A stretch of DNA of 34,279 nucleotides, from positions 1-34,279 of the forward strand of contig NWUY0300109082.1 of the NCBI GenBank assembly GCA_004151065.3, written 5' to 3'. Under the pieces are notes generated by a model that saw only the letters and a program-made list of their open reading frames with translations, did no database searches and had not been told where the DNA came from. The stretch comes from Larix sibirica (Eukaryota > Streptophyta > Pinopsida > Pinales > Pinaceae). Shown piece after piece: positions 1 to 10,189 of the stretch (position 1 is the stretch's first letter; each line of letters begins with the position of its first letter). The position numbers and the translations under genes are program-made.

Positions 1-2
1 CC

Positions 3-1374
3 CTTCCAACCAAATATCTGGGCGCTCCCTTATCCGATTCTATTTTGAAAAAGGCATCCCGGGAAGAACTTTTGGGTAGAATGAAGGAGAAACTCTCAAG
101 CTGGACTCTGAGAGCTTTAAAATTCCCTGGCAGATTAGTTCTTGTCAAAGTTGTCTTGCAAGCTCTACCTTTATATCTTTTCTTAGTTGTGTCGGCCCCG
201 AAGTCTGTTATGAAGGAAATACGGAGTATTCAATGTTCCTTTCTATGGGGAAGTACAGCTGATCACCAAAAATGGCCTCTTGTCGACTGGGATACTCTTT
301 TCAAACCTAATACCGATGGTGGACTGGGACTCAAGGACTCGGAGAAACTTAACATTGTCTGTGGGGAAAAAGTCTGGTGGCAGTGGCTCACTCATAGGAA
401 TGAACTGTGGGCAATTTTTTGGTGCAAGAAGTATGCCCCATTGACTTCACAACAAGACCTTATTCAGATTGAAGGACCTGAGAAGGGATCCCACATTTGG
501 AACATGGCAAGGGTTGGAAATGTACTGATAATTAGGAAGAACAATTTTTGGGAGATACGGGAGGGATCCTCGGCTAACCTGTGGTTAGACGCATGGCAAC
601 AAGAGCCAAATCTCCAAAATATCTTGACCAACCTACGTATCTCTTCTCCTTCACATGAACACAATTGGAAGACTGTGAATCAATATTGGCAAGAGGAGCA
701 TGATGGTAGAGGCTTCCGGAATTGGAAACTATTAATTGGTGGAGGGAAAAGTATGGGACAGAGGCAGGGGATCAGATTTATGAACATATTAGTAATCGAC
801 AGATAAAAATACAGGAGGGACCGTATTTACCCTGTTTGGGATATTCTCCTAAAGGAATGTTCAGCATCAAGGAAGCTTACTCCCTACAAACAGTCTCTGA
901 GGAATAGCCTGCGGGACGAGAATGGAAGCATCTCTGGAATACAAAATTCTAGCATAAAATCACGTTGTTCCTTTGGCTGGTGTTGAAAGGAATAATTATA
1001 ACCTGGGATAATATCACGAAAGGGGGTTTTGAGGGACATTCATTCTGTGTCCTGTGTGGGGACAATGTCGAAACTATCGCTCATCTCCTGGACGGATGTA
1101 GTTCACCTCGGCACTATGGGATGAAGGTGCTATGGTCTTTCATTTTATAGATAGAGTCCACATAGACCCTATCGCTTCCATTAAATGGTGGAGGGTTTAT
1201 CCCTTCAATGGAAGACTTCCTAATCGGATATGGCAGTTGTTTCTTGGGTTTCTCCTATGGGAGATTTGGAACGAACGAAACAGACGTATCTTTATTGGTA
1301 AAAAACATACTAGTAAGCTGGTTTGGAGTCAAATTCAAAAAGGGATCCATGAGACTCTCAAGCTATCGCCTTAG
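3..1374 (+). pseudogene. LINE 1 ORF2 relic: end of RT, thumb and zf-RVT
   Basis: The frame is already open at the window edge and begins with LPTKYLGAPL, the segment that follows the RT catalytic core in plant LINE ORF2. It continues to 806, after which coding moves to another frame (722-1150, with a TAG at 905-907) and then to a third (1132-1374). The zf-RVT domain is seen as CVLC, then ETIAHLLDGC, at about 1045-1105, giving the C-x2-C...H...C pattern. Next comes LLWEIWNERNRRIF, the usual W-rich linker before RNase H. The RT catalytic FxDD would lie upstream of the window. The protein would have copied LINE RNA at a nicked target; this copy cannot do so because of its frameshifts. Confidence 0.88.
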
Positions 1375-1407
1375 ACGGAACAAGACTTATTAATTCCAGA
1401 TACAGAG

Positions 1408-1800
1408 ATGAAAATTTTATGTACCTGGGGAATTATGACTCTTCCCATTTATATTGGTAGCCTTCATCGTTGTCAGTGCACTCCAGACAGTTCTGTGGTT
1501 TGGTCTCCTCCCCTATCAGGATGGATCAAGATGAAATTTTACAGGGCGTCCAAAGGGAACTCGAGTCGTGTTGGGTATGGAGGATTCTTTCATAATGACC
1601 AGGGAAGGGTGATGGGTAGCTTCTATGGCTCCCTAGTGATGGAGATGAATAAAGTGGCAGAATGTGAAGCTTTGTTACAAGGACTTCGCATGACTGGGCG
1701 ACGTGGCTATTCACGACTTAAAGTGGAGGGGGACTCGAAGTTGATACTCCAGCTTGCTATTAATTTATGTAATGGGTCCCGTGCGAAGGTGACGAACACT
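1408..1800 (+). pseudogene. LINE 1 ORF2 RNase H domain, truncated and catalytically altered
   Basis: This follows the zf-RVT region in the same frame after a TAG at 1372-1374. It is the RVT_3-type RNase H found at the end of plant LINE ORF2. Visible landmarks are WSPPLSGWIKMKF, ASKGN, GYGGFF, AECEALLQGL (the catalytic Glu) and VEGDSKLIL (a catalytic Asp). The first catalytic Asp, normally in NFDGA, is replaced: the copy reads KFYRASKGN. The last part of the fold, seen in LINE 2 as ADCLAN, is missing; from about 1795 the sequence no longer resembles RNase H although the frame stays open to 2052. The domain is therefore both mutated and truncated. Confidence 0.82.
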
Positions 1801-2048
1801 CAGCCTCGCACGTTCTTGTTACGTGAGACCATAAACGCTTCTGAGGGAATGACGACTATAAAGGACGACGATGATAATAGCCAAGATATGGTCATGATGG
1901 CAGGTTTCATGGCGGCAAGTGGGTTTACCCCTTTAAATCTCCATACTCTGTTCGGAATTAGATACCTTTGCTTTAGTTATGTTTGTATTCTCACCGGCCC
2001 TGTCTTGTCTGATTTCGTCTTTGGGTTGGTAACGGAAGAGAGGAAGCA

Positions 2049-2700
2049 ATGATAATGTCGCCTCGTGGAAGACCTGGTAGGAGGGGTCGTCACGACTAGG
2101 GGGTCCGAACAGAGAAAGAAGGGGACGCCAGGACCAGGGGGTCCAAGCAAAGACCAGTGGAGTGCTGCAGCTATGGCGGTGTTCTTTCGACGAATGTTTC
2201 CTCGAGAATTACAGAAGGATATGGAGGATCTAGATGAGAATCTCTAGTTATGCATTGGGGAGGAAGAACCTCCGTCGGAGGTTTTGGCCATGGCCGACTG
2301 GATCAAGGACCCTGGGAACACACCGTGTAGGATGGCCCTCTACAACCAGGTTTTCATTATGTTTTGGGTCACCAAGACACTGATTGCTCAAACAATTGAG
2401 GCTTGGGTGGATATGTTGTCGGGCTCACGGCGTTTTAAAAATCATGAAGAGAGGTGCTACAATCATGCTGAGGACTCCCGTTTCATGCATATGAAGCTAG
2501 ACGCAATTGCGGAACATATGGGCATTTCTTTGCTGACTAAACCGAAGGCTGTAGCTCATCCGAAAGTAATTACGCTCAGCGACCATCCTATGTCGGAGGC
2601 ATCTCCAATGGTCTCCAACAAAGTTGAGGGTCCTCGTCCTTCTCGTAAATTTCCTTGGTGTCCTTTTTCTGTTTCGGGGTGGCTCTGGGTCATTTTCTGT
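2049..2700 (+). pseudogene. LINE 1 extra downstream ORF (ORF3-like relic)
   Basis: Downstream of ORF2, from ATGs at 2049 and 2055, lies a basic Arg/Gly-rich start (SPRGRPGRRGRHD). Another frame then carries KDQWSAAAMAVFFRRMF, FPRELQKDMEDLDENL and, after one TAG, EEEPPSEVLAMADW, followed by a helix-rich stretch to about 2650. I do not recognise the domain. A similar layout (basic N-terminus, then W..A, an acidic/helical stretch and a second conserved Trp) follows ORF2 in LINE 2 at 4750-5462, which argues that this is part of the element and not chance. Coding is split by at least one frameshift and one nonsense codon. It could instead be a detached C-terminal extension of ORF2. The function is unknown. 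Confidence 0.55.
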
Positions 2701-3022
2701 TTTTTTTCTCATCTAAGATGTATGTTCCTTACTTTTCCGACTTTATTTCGCGTCTGTATAGTCAAGAAGACGTCTTCTTGGGTTATAAGGGGTGTACTGT
2801 GAGTTTTTGGATAGTAGGGCATTACCTGGATCTACCTACGACTTGCTGGTATAGAAACTGTTTTCTGTACTGTGTTAAGTTGGGTAATTCTAGAAGAAAT
2901 TTTGGTTTTGGGTCCACTCTTAGAGACAGATTTGATGCTGTTGCTTATGACATCAAGATTTCGATTGTAATTTTTCTCTATATGGAATAGAATGGTTTCA
3001 TCTTTTTTGCTTTAAAAAAAAT
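2700..3022 (+). other. LINE 1 3' UTR and A-tail
   Basis: This T-rich, non-coding stretch after the last coding-like segment ends in a run of eight A at 3014-3021. The position and composition fit the 3' UTR and degraded poly(A) tail of a LINE. No target-site duplication can be tested because the 5' end is outside the window. Confidence 0.6.
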
Positions 3023-4435
3023 ATTATTTTATCCAAGAAAGGAAAATATGTTTGGTTAACTTTTAATTTAAATAATGACATTTTATTTTTATTTCCATTA
3101 CTTTTTTTTTAATAATTTTATACTAATTTAAGGGAATTATGGCTAATGGTTGAAGATTGAGTAATTTACCTTACTTAGAAAAATCAAATTAGATTTTTTT
3201 ACAAGGTACTTTTATCATATGCTTAACTAAAAAGAAAAATTCAATATTTAGAAGTAGATATTTACCTAATAGCGTTCCTTTGGTTCTAATTAATTAGTTT
3301 AGGAGGGAAAAATAAAGATATTCTATCCAAGGGAACAAGGCATGCCACTTGGCTGAATCCTAGATAGGTAGGGTAATTTAATTTCCAAAAACTATATTTT
3401 GGAGAATTTCTCTCCATAAAAACTCTCCTGACCCTAATTCGTCATTTTCTTTCTTCACTTCGTTCATCTCATTTCTTCCTTATCCTCCTCTCTTCTCCTC
3501 CTTTTCCTCCATCGCATTTCAAGCATGGGATTTTTCTTGTCGCATATTGTTAGAGAGCAAGCTATGACAATCTCTCAGACTAGGGTTTCAAAGGGGAATT
3601 TCCTCATGATTCGCATCTTCCTAGTAGGCTTTTTCTTGTTCTTCGGGGATTATGGAAAGGGTAAAGGTACATTATCCATCATCGTGATGATGATGAAAAT
3701 TATGTGTAACAATTTCTTCCATTATTATGAGTATTACAAATTAGATGATGGGTAGGGAGAACTGATTCAAATAGATACCTATCAAATATTGATTCAAATA
3801 GTAATGGTAGTTTTGAAGAGAAAGGGGAAGGGAACAACAAGTTATATTGTAACAACCTAGATAGCAGATGCATAACCCTAATTAAATGGAATATTTAACA
3901 AGATAATTTTTAGGAAAAAGAATTAACCAATCTATCAAGTTCTATACATCAATTAAATAATATCATATGACTAGCATAAATTTAAAATTTATTCCAATAA
4001 GAAGGGTCACTACTTACTTGAATCAATGACCAACTTTACCACTTTGGATGTAGTCCTTCTTCTCTTCAAACACCGAATTCTCTATCTACAACAATATTTG
4101 GGGGGGAACTTTCCACCCAACCAGCCCCCAACGAAAGCTAGACCCGCAAGCCCTCAACAATTAACACTATGACAAACCAGGTGAGACCTTAACTATTTTC
4201 TCTATTTATCTAGCATTATATGTTCCACCCTCTCATCCTCTTTATCCGCCCTCTTAGAAAGTGCACACGCAACAAAAAACTAACACAATAAGCAACAAGC
4301 CCCCTTAAAACAACCAACAAGATTGTTGGTATTCCCCCTTTTTATTGTAAATTTCCATATCTTAGTCAATTTATTCATTTTGCATGGGTGAAACACTTGT
4401 CACCCATGCACTTAATTAATTACAAGTACACATTT
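3023..4435. other. Spacer between the two LINEs, no gene seen
   Basis: This AT-rich sequence lies between the tails of two convergent LINEs. It contains a pyrimidine-rich tract at about 3420-3525, followed by a 76-codon ATG frame at 3525-3755. The tract resembles a plant 5' leader or an LTR end, but the frame has no recognisable domain and I do not call it a gene. A perfect hairpin lies at 4381-4410. Nothing else is recognisable. Confidence 0.5.
4381..4410. repeat. Perfect 11-bp inverted repeat (hairpin)
   Basis: The arms TGCATGGGTGA and TCACCCATGCA are exact reverse complements separated by an 8-nt loop. It sits about 25 bp beyond the A-rich tail of the minus-strand LINE. It may be a remnant of a small inverted-repeat element or a chance structure; there is no T-tract to suggest a terminator. 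Confidence 0.7.
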
Positions 4436-4749
4436 CCTTTTTATTTTTACATATATATTTTTTGTAATGCTGCAAAATTCTATTAATCGAGAAGAGTTAA
4501 AAATACAAGAGAAAATACAATCTGAGGTGGTCTGATCGGAAAGATCCACCACCCAAGGAGATCAAAAGGGGCCATAAAGGTTCTGCTCAAAATTATACAA
4601 AAAACCTTGCCCTATGTAGGGAGACCAAGGGAGGCTAGTAGTAGTATCTTGACCATAAAAGACTAAGAACCAGTATTATGGTGAACTATGTAACAAACTA
4701 AGAAACATATTAAGAAAAAGCTGTTGAAAAACACATGGAGGAACCTCCT
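4436..4749 (-). other. LINE 2 3' UTR and A-rich tail
   Basis: On the minus strand this follows the stop codon of the downstream ORF (4752-4750) and ends in an A-rich stretch at about 4465-4436. No coding is seen. It does not obviously match the 3' UTR of LINE 1, consistent with the age of divergence between the two copies. Confidence 0.65.
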
Positions 4750-5462
4750 TAACCGGGCGTTGGAGGTGCTTCTGCATCAGAGGGAGTTTCTTCCAAGATT
4801 GGGCAGCCGTAGTATTCTTCATCCTCCGAGTCTTTCATAGAGCGTTGAGTGTCTTTCACAAGGAGATTAACCGGTAGGGGTGCAGTATTTCGGCTGGCGG
4901 GAGCACTTCCTTCCTAGTCACTACAAACTCTTTTGGTGAGAACAGGTCCCATAGTGGTCGGGATAGGGAAGGAGAGATGAGTTGGATCCTTGTTCTTCTG
5001 CTTGTCCAGCTCCCAGTCCCGATGAATGATCGTGTTACTAGGTGTTGCATAAGATTTAGCAGGCGAGGGGGTGACTCTGTGTGCGCTTCCACTCCGACAT
5101 AGGTCATGACGGAGGTGCCTAGTAGGGGCGTAAGATTCCCAACTGAGGGTGTTATCCAGGCTACTGAGTGTGGCTGCCATATTTGGTAGGTTGGCTCTCA
5201 GGGTATGAGTAGCATGCCTTGCAGTGGCCCAATTAGTTAGCATGTCATCCATAAGCTCTCCCAGCATGTTCTTCACCAGCCAGTAAGGATCCCAAGGTTG
5301 TTCCTGACTCCCCTTGGAGAGACTGTCTGCAATCATCCTTGCTTCCCAATTATCGACGAGCAGGCGAACTTGAATGGATACCTCTGCTCCATAGCCTTTC
5401 ATTGTTTTCCCTGCTTCTTGATGGTCGTCGTTCTTCTTATTTTTCCCTTTCGTTCCTTTCAT
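4750..5462 (-). pseudogene. LINE 2 extra downstream ORF (ORF3-like)
   Basis: An ATG at 5462-5460 opens a 182-codon frame with a basic, Lys-rich N-terminus (KGTKGKNKKNDDHQ), then VDNWEARMIADSLSKG, DPYWLVKNMLGELMDDML and TNWATARHATHTLR. After a frameshift near 4880-4914 the coding appears to continue in another frame through an acidic C-terminus (MKDSEDEEYYG, then ETPSDAEAPPTPG) to a TAA at 4752-4750, about 237 codons in all. It starts about 250 bp after the ORF2 stop at 5717, so here it is clearly separate from ORF2. No enzymatic motif is recognised. The same general layout follows ORF2 in LINE 1 at 2049-2700. A role as an accessory RNA-binding or chaperone-like protein is speculation based only on the basic N-terminus. 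Confidence 0.6.
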
Positions 5463-5716
5463 TCATCCCATGGAATCAGACCAAATGATAGAGCGAGCGA
5501 GAGTGAACGTGATCGCGTGGAGCACAGAAGTAGGTGGTGCCCAGGTCGCTGCCCAACACAGATAGATGATCATGGCTGAAGGCTGAGACGTTGAAACTTT
5601 GTACAGACTAGAGTGTCAATCAGCTGGCGATCTTAACGCCGCACGCCGGAGAGACACATGGGTGGTTCACAAACTATTGATCCAAGCTAGTTGAGGAGAC
5701 ATCGTAAGGATGAGGC

Positions 5717-6360
5717 TTAATGAGGCCAGCGATCAGACGTCTCTTCAATTATATGCTCAACCATATCATTTCCACGAGGTTGTTTCTCCTGCACAGGTGT
5801 CATGTTAGTCGCCAGTCGTGTATTGCTGCCACTGCTACCACCCGCATCCGAGGAATTGAGATCCAAATTGGCTAGATCTTGGCATTGTAGAATGATCTCC
5901 CTGGATCTTAAGGAGGTGAGGGAACCTTCTTGATAGGTAGATTTGTAGGTTACCCCTTCATTGGCAAGGCAATCCGCAAGCACATTATCTTTTCTTATGA
6001 CATGTTGGAAAGAGACCGAGCTAACGAGAGAAAGAAAAGTGGCTAGTTCTGGAGTGGGTGCGCAAGCCTCCAACTTGACGAGAATTTTTTGACCTTGGAA
6101 CCATTTTGAAGACGACCAACAAGAGAGATAATGATCTTGGAGTCTCCTTCAATGACAAGGGGAAGTATGCCATGATTGTGAGCACATTTGAGACCTTCGA
6201 GGAGCCCCGTGAGTTCCTCTACGTTGTTAGTGTCATGGCCTATGGTTCCCATGAAGTATAACTTGATAAAGCTGGAATCATCATGAATGGATCCTCAAAA
6301 TCCTACTGCTCCAGGATTTCCCTAGGAATCCCCATCAAAATTGAGTTTGAAGAACCTGGG
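5717..6360 (-). pseudogene. LINE 2 RNase H domain and C-terminal tail
   Basis: This is an RVT_3-like RNase H at the end of ORF2. All four acidic catalytic positions are still legible: LNFDGDS (Asp), NNVEELTGLLEGL (Glu), VIEGDSKIII (Asp) and DNVLADCLANEG (Asp). Two nonsense codons interrupt the first strand (after FDGDS and after VGF), and a frameshift occurs near 6070. The tail beyond ADCLAN is Ser/Gly-rich (DAGGSSGSNTR) and ends with a stop at 5717. In LINE 1 the equivalent C-terminal part of the domain is missing. Confidence 0.85.
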
Positions 6361-6739
6361 GGGGCTTAGTCCAGTGCTCCGGACTTGGCGAATCTGTAGG
6401 AGGCCTGTAGAGAATGTTGGGAATGGATTTGAGGAGAAGGTTCCAATCTAACAGGATGCCCTACTCCAGGGGTAGAGTGGGGAAGTCAGTGGAGCTCCAT
6501 TTCTTCAAGGAAAGATTTTCCTGGAAGTTGTTTTTCAGAGTGGCCCAAATATCCGGGAGTTGTTTCTTCTTGGAATAAAAAATTCTTATGTTTCTTTCTT
6601 TCCAAATATTCCAGACCACCAGTCTTGGAATGAGGTCCCATATTTGATTGAAATGGTGCTCTGGAAGGGATTAGGATCCCAATTGGCCATGGTTGGATGA
6701 TATCCCCTATGACTTTTTGGTACGTTTGCAAATACGGGC

Positions 6740-7937
6740 CACGTTGTGCCAGATTTCATTAGCAATATCACAAGAGTTAAGAAGATGATCAATGGTTTCG
6801 GGGTGAGTTTCACACATGGTGCACCGTGAAGGACCGTGAATGCCTCTGAAGATTATCCCGGGTTATAATGCGCCTGTGGGCCAGGAGCCAGAGGAAGGAA
6901 GAGACTTTAGGCCAGAATTGCGATTCCCAGATTCTTTTCCAGATAAGATTTAGTTGTTCTTCCGGAGTGCCTGTGAGAATGGAGTAGGCCTCTTTAGTAG
7001 ATAAGGTTCTTGTCTGGAGGTGTCCCCATCTTAGAATATCATGACCATGGCTTATTCTTATCTGTTTGGTTTGAAGATATTTCCAAATTTTCTCAACGTT
7101 GTCAGCTGGAACGGGGGGAGTCCACAGGCAAGGCGGTTTCCACTTATGGATTGTCTTGGAATCGGAGGGAGTCCAGTAATCCCGTATCAAGATATGTCTA
7201 TTGTGAAGACAGTGTTCCTGGAGTTCCAGAGTAATTCTTTGATTATGGAGGCTAGGTAGTTGTTGCCATGAGTCGAACCAGAAATTTACATGTTGGTCGT
7301 CTCTGACTTCCCAGAAACTGTGATGTTGTATTAGGGCTCTTTGACAATTAGCTGTTCTCCATATTAAAGATCCTGGGGGATACTGGTCGTAGCGAATGCG
7401 CATCTTAGTTGGCCAAATGGGTGCATATTTGTTGTTCCAGAGAAGGCTCCAGGCGAAGGCCGTTTCAGTGACCCATTTCCACCAGATTTTAGCCAAGAGG
7501 ACCTGATTGTTGATTTCTGAATCCCTGAGTCCGAGGCCTCCTTGTCTTTTTGGCATGCAAAGAGTGGGCCATTTAATGAGGGCCCACTTACGATTGTTGT
7601 GGCTTCCCCCCCAGATAAAGGACTTTTGAAATTTTCTCATCGTTTTGAGGACCCATTTAGGAGCTGTAAGGACCGAGAATAGATAAAGGGGCATGGACTA
7701 AAGGATGGCTTTGAGGAGCAAAATTATGCTGGGCAGGTTGAGGGAGCGAAAATTCCAAGAGGAGATTTAATTTTCAAGCTTGTCTAGAAGTTATTTCTAG
7801 GAGAAGTGCTTGATGGTTGAGTCAAAGAGAGGGACACCAAGGTATTTGGAGGGGAGGGAGTAGGATGAATAACCCGGGATACGTGAGACGTTTCGTTGAG
7901 TGATGGGGTTTGTGTGGAAGAAGTAGATCTGATACTT
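6740..7937 (-). pseudogene. LINE 2 RT thumb and zf-RVT region
   Basis: After the stop at 7938 the reading continues through PSKYLGVPLFDS and then a long frame from 7694 to 6810 (MPLYLFSVLTAPKWVL, FIWGG, GGLGLRDSE, SLLWNNKYAP, STKEAYSIL, FLWLLAHRRIITRDNL). The zf-RVT cysteines and histidine follow a frameshift near 6810: CTMC, then ETIDHLLNSC. This matches the same region of LINE 1 at 3-1110 and sets the family relationship between the two copies. Confidence 0.88.
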
Positions 7938-8770
7938 TTAGAGGTTCATAGTGGTGCCTGAGGATTCCAAGTTGGTCTGAAGAGTGCGCTTAAGAGTAAG
8001 GGATTCCTGGACAGAGGGGTTCCCAAAGAGTAGTTTGTCATCCACAAATTGATGGTAGGTCCTGGGGGGGTTTCCATGCAGGGAAATACCACAGATGGTG
8101 CCAACTAAGATCTGGGATTTTAGCATTATGCCCAATCCCTTGGCCATGATTATGAAGAGGAAGGGGGAAAGAGGATCCCCTTGACGGATGCCTCTGGTTG
8201 GGGATAAAGTGGCAAAGGGGTACCCATTAACCAGGATCGATAAGAATGCATAGGAGGTTAGGGACATGACCCAGTTGGTCCACTCTTGGAGAAACCCAAA
8301 GGCAAGGAGCATTTTTTCAATGAAATCCCAACTACGTTTTTCAAACGCTTTAGAGAGATCCAATTTGACTAGCATCCCAGGGGTTTTAGTCATTTTCAGG
8401 GAATAAATCATTTCACGATCCAGGATTATTCCGTCCAGGATCTGGCGCCCTTCCACATACCCAGTTTGTTCTGGTGATATGAGGATTGGAAGGAGCACTT
8501 TGAGGCGATTGGCCACAACTTTGGTCAAGATTTTGTAAACGACGTTGTAAAGGGAGATAGGCCTGAACTTAACCGAGTTGGTGACTCTGATTTCCTTAGG
8601 GATAAGGGTGAGAAAGGTGGCATTCAGCGTAGGGAGGACCCACTTCTTAGTCCTAGATTCTTCAACAAACTCTAAGATTTCATGTTTTAGGAGGTCCTAG
8701 AAGTAGTGAAAGAAGTTAATGGTGAAGCCATCTAGTCCAGGGGCCTTGCCCTCCTCCATCTAGTTTACAG
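7938..8770 (-). pseudogene. LINE 2 reverse transcriptase core
   Basis: In order on the minus strand: EGKAPGLDGF, LIPKE, KFRPISLYNVVYKI, PEQTGYVEGRQILD, motif A in KLDLSKAFEK, TRGIRQGDPLSPFLF, and the catalytic motif FVDD at 8048-8037 (HQFVDDKLLFG). Both catalytic Asp residues of FVDD and the Asp of motif A are present. A single frame runs from about 8690 to 7938, with a stop at MNL. This is the best-preserved part of the element, and the domain alone would identify it as a non-LTR RT. Confidence 0.93.
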
Positions 8771-9382
8771 CTGCCTCAGCTTCAGCCATCGATATTTCCT
8801 TCATGAGAGTGGTGTTGTGGTCGGCAGTAAGAATGGTAGGGATGTGGTTAGTTACCCTACTAATGGCATGGGTTCTGTCACGATATTCTTCAGAGAGCAA
8901 GGTTTAGAAATTATTTACCATCTCTTGTTCAATCTCCTCTTGTTTGTGAATATTCATTCCTTCAGCAGATTTGATAGCGGCGATCCTGTTGTTCATTCTG
9001 TGCTGGATGGTGGTGCGGTGGAAGAAAGTGGTGTTTCTCTCTCCCTCTTTGAGCTAGTTGATTCTGGATTTCTGCCTCCATAGAATTTCTTCTTGTTCGC
9101 AGAGTATGTCCAGTTGATTCAGGGTTTATTCTCCTTTTGTTTGAGCTCTTCAATATGTCCCTTCTCCATGATGTCTTTTTGGATGTTCTCCAGTTATTTT
9201 TCTAGCTCACTCCTAGCGGTGAAGATGTTTCCAAAAGTTGTACAATTCCAGGTTCGCAACTGGGATCTGAGCAGTTTGAGTTTCTGGTGAAGGGTGGTTA
9301 TTTTAGATCAGCCTTCCACCTTCATGTTGATCCACCAATTGCAAATAGTGTCCTGAAAAGAGGGGTGAGTTAACCAAAAAAA

Positions 9383-10129
9383 TTAAAAGCGAAAGAGACA
9401 AAAAAAAAATTTACCTGAGTGCTTCCAGTTGAGTGAGATCGGCCAGTGGTCTGAGCTAGCTGAGGGTAGAACCGATGTGGTGAGAAATACTCCCATGTCA
9501 ACAGATTTTTCTGAGATGAGGAAGCGGTCCAGACATGAAGCAATTTGTTGAGCTCCACCTCTACGATTGTTCCAGGTGAGGAAGCCCTTGGAAGGTAAAG
9601 GATAAATGAGCCCACAGTCGTTGATGAAATTTTTGAAGAGGATGTCTTCAGGAGAAAGATAGCGGTGTCCTCCTTTTTTTTCCTGGAGGGAGGTAATCAT
9701 GTTGAATTACTCCCTGAGGATGAGAAGGGAGTCAGGATGTTGCGTGGTGAACTAGGAGATGTTTTCTAGAAGCTTCAGTTTGAGAGAAGGAGCTTGAGGC
9801 CCATAGACATTCATGAGGTGTCCAGAGAGGTTAGTGCCTAGAATATGAAAGGAGGCAGAAAGAGAGTGGGCCGTGGTGGAAAATTCATTTAGGGTTATCA
9901 GAGAGGGGTTCCAGGCTATCGCAATTCCTCCAGAGGCTCCCACTGAAGCAATCACAATAACTTGGCATATTTTCCAGAGTTTGGACAAAAGGGAACAGAC
10001 TGAATCACTGGAGCATTTGGTTTCCTGTAGGAAGATGACTGTAGGTGAATCTTGAATTAATTTTCACTTTACCATGCGGTGCTTAGCAGGTTCATTGAGC
10101 CCTCACATGTTCCTGTAGATTAGCTGCAT
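9383..10129 (-). pseudogene. LINE 2 APE-type endonuclease domain
   Basis: This domain would nick target DNA to prime reverse transcription. Visible motifs are RNM near the start (the Asn of the usual WNVRG), FLQETK (catalytic Glu), GGIAIAWNPS, MNVYGP, LTWNNRRGG, LDRFL and SSDHWPI (the catalytic Asp-His pair). The metal-binding Asp expected before FNM is lost to a stop codon at about 9705-9703. One frame is maintained from about 10060 to 9383 apart from two nonsense codons, so decay here is mostly point substitution. Confidence 0.85.
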
Positions 10130-10189
10130 TGGGAACCTTGGATAACAGTGGGGAAGAACTCTGTTAGCTGGGATATTGCCATGATTCCA

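Larger units (their letters stand above)
1..3022 (+). mobile_element. LINE (non-LTR retrotransposon) copy 1, 3' half, decayed
   Basis: This is the 3' part of a plant L1-like LINE; the rest lies outside the window. In order it holds the end of the reverse transcriptase with its thumb, a zf-RVT zinc-binding region, an RNase H, a further coding segment, a 3' UTR and a short A-run at 3014-3021 that probably marks the original tail. It is related to the minus-strand LINE at 4436-11720: both share the pattern LPLYLF/MPLYLF, APK, SF.WG, GGLGL.DSE, W..KYAP. The copies differ at roughly half of residues by eye, so they belong to one broad family but not one recent burst. Two frameshifts (about 722-800 and 1130-1150) and several stops make it a fossil. 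Confidence 0.9.
5717..10129 (-). pseudogene. LINE 2 ORF2 (endonuclease-RT-zf-RVT-RNase H), broken
   Basis: ORF2 begins at the ATG at 10129-10127 (MQLIYRN, then GLNEPAKHRM), matching the start of APE-type endonucleases in plant LINEs. The order is endonuclease, RT, thumb, zf-RVT, RNase H and a Ser/Gly-rich tail ending in RWPH and a stop at 5717. The span of about 1,470 codons is a little longer than the usual 1,300 or so for the family. Stops occur within the endonuclease (TGA just after RNM, TAG at 9754-9752, TAA replacing the Asp-containing motif before FNM near 9704), between RT and thumb, and within RNase H. Frameshifts lie near 7938, 6810, 6590 and 6070. Subdomains are listed separately. 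Confidence 0.88.

Noticed and set aside
3525-3755. 76-codon ATG frame after a pyrimidine-rich leader
   Set aside because: No domain, hydrophobic/basic composition explained by T-rich sequence, and no continuation in any frame. The leader is kept as an observation only.
8817-9290. Plus-strand frames of 60-90 codons over LINE 2
   Set aside because: They are antisense shadows of the ORF2 region between the endonuclease and RT, with no independent domain.
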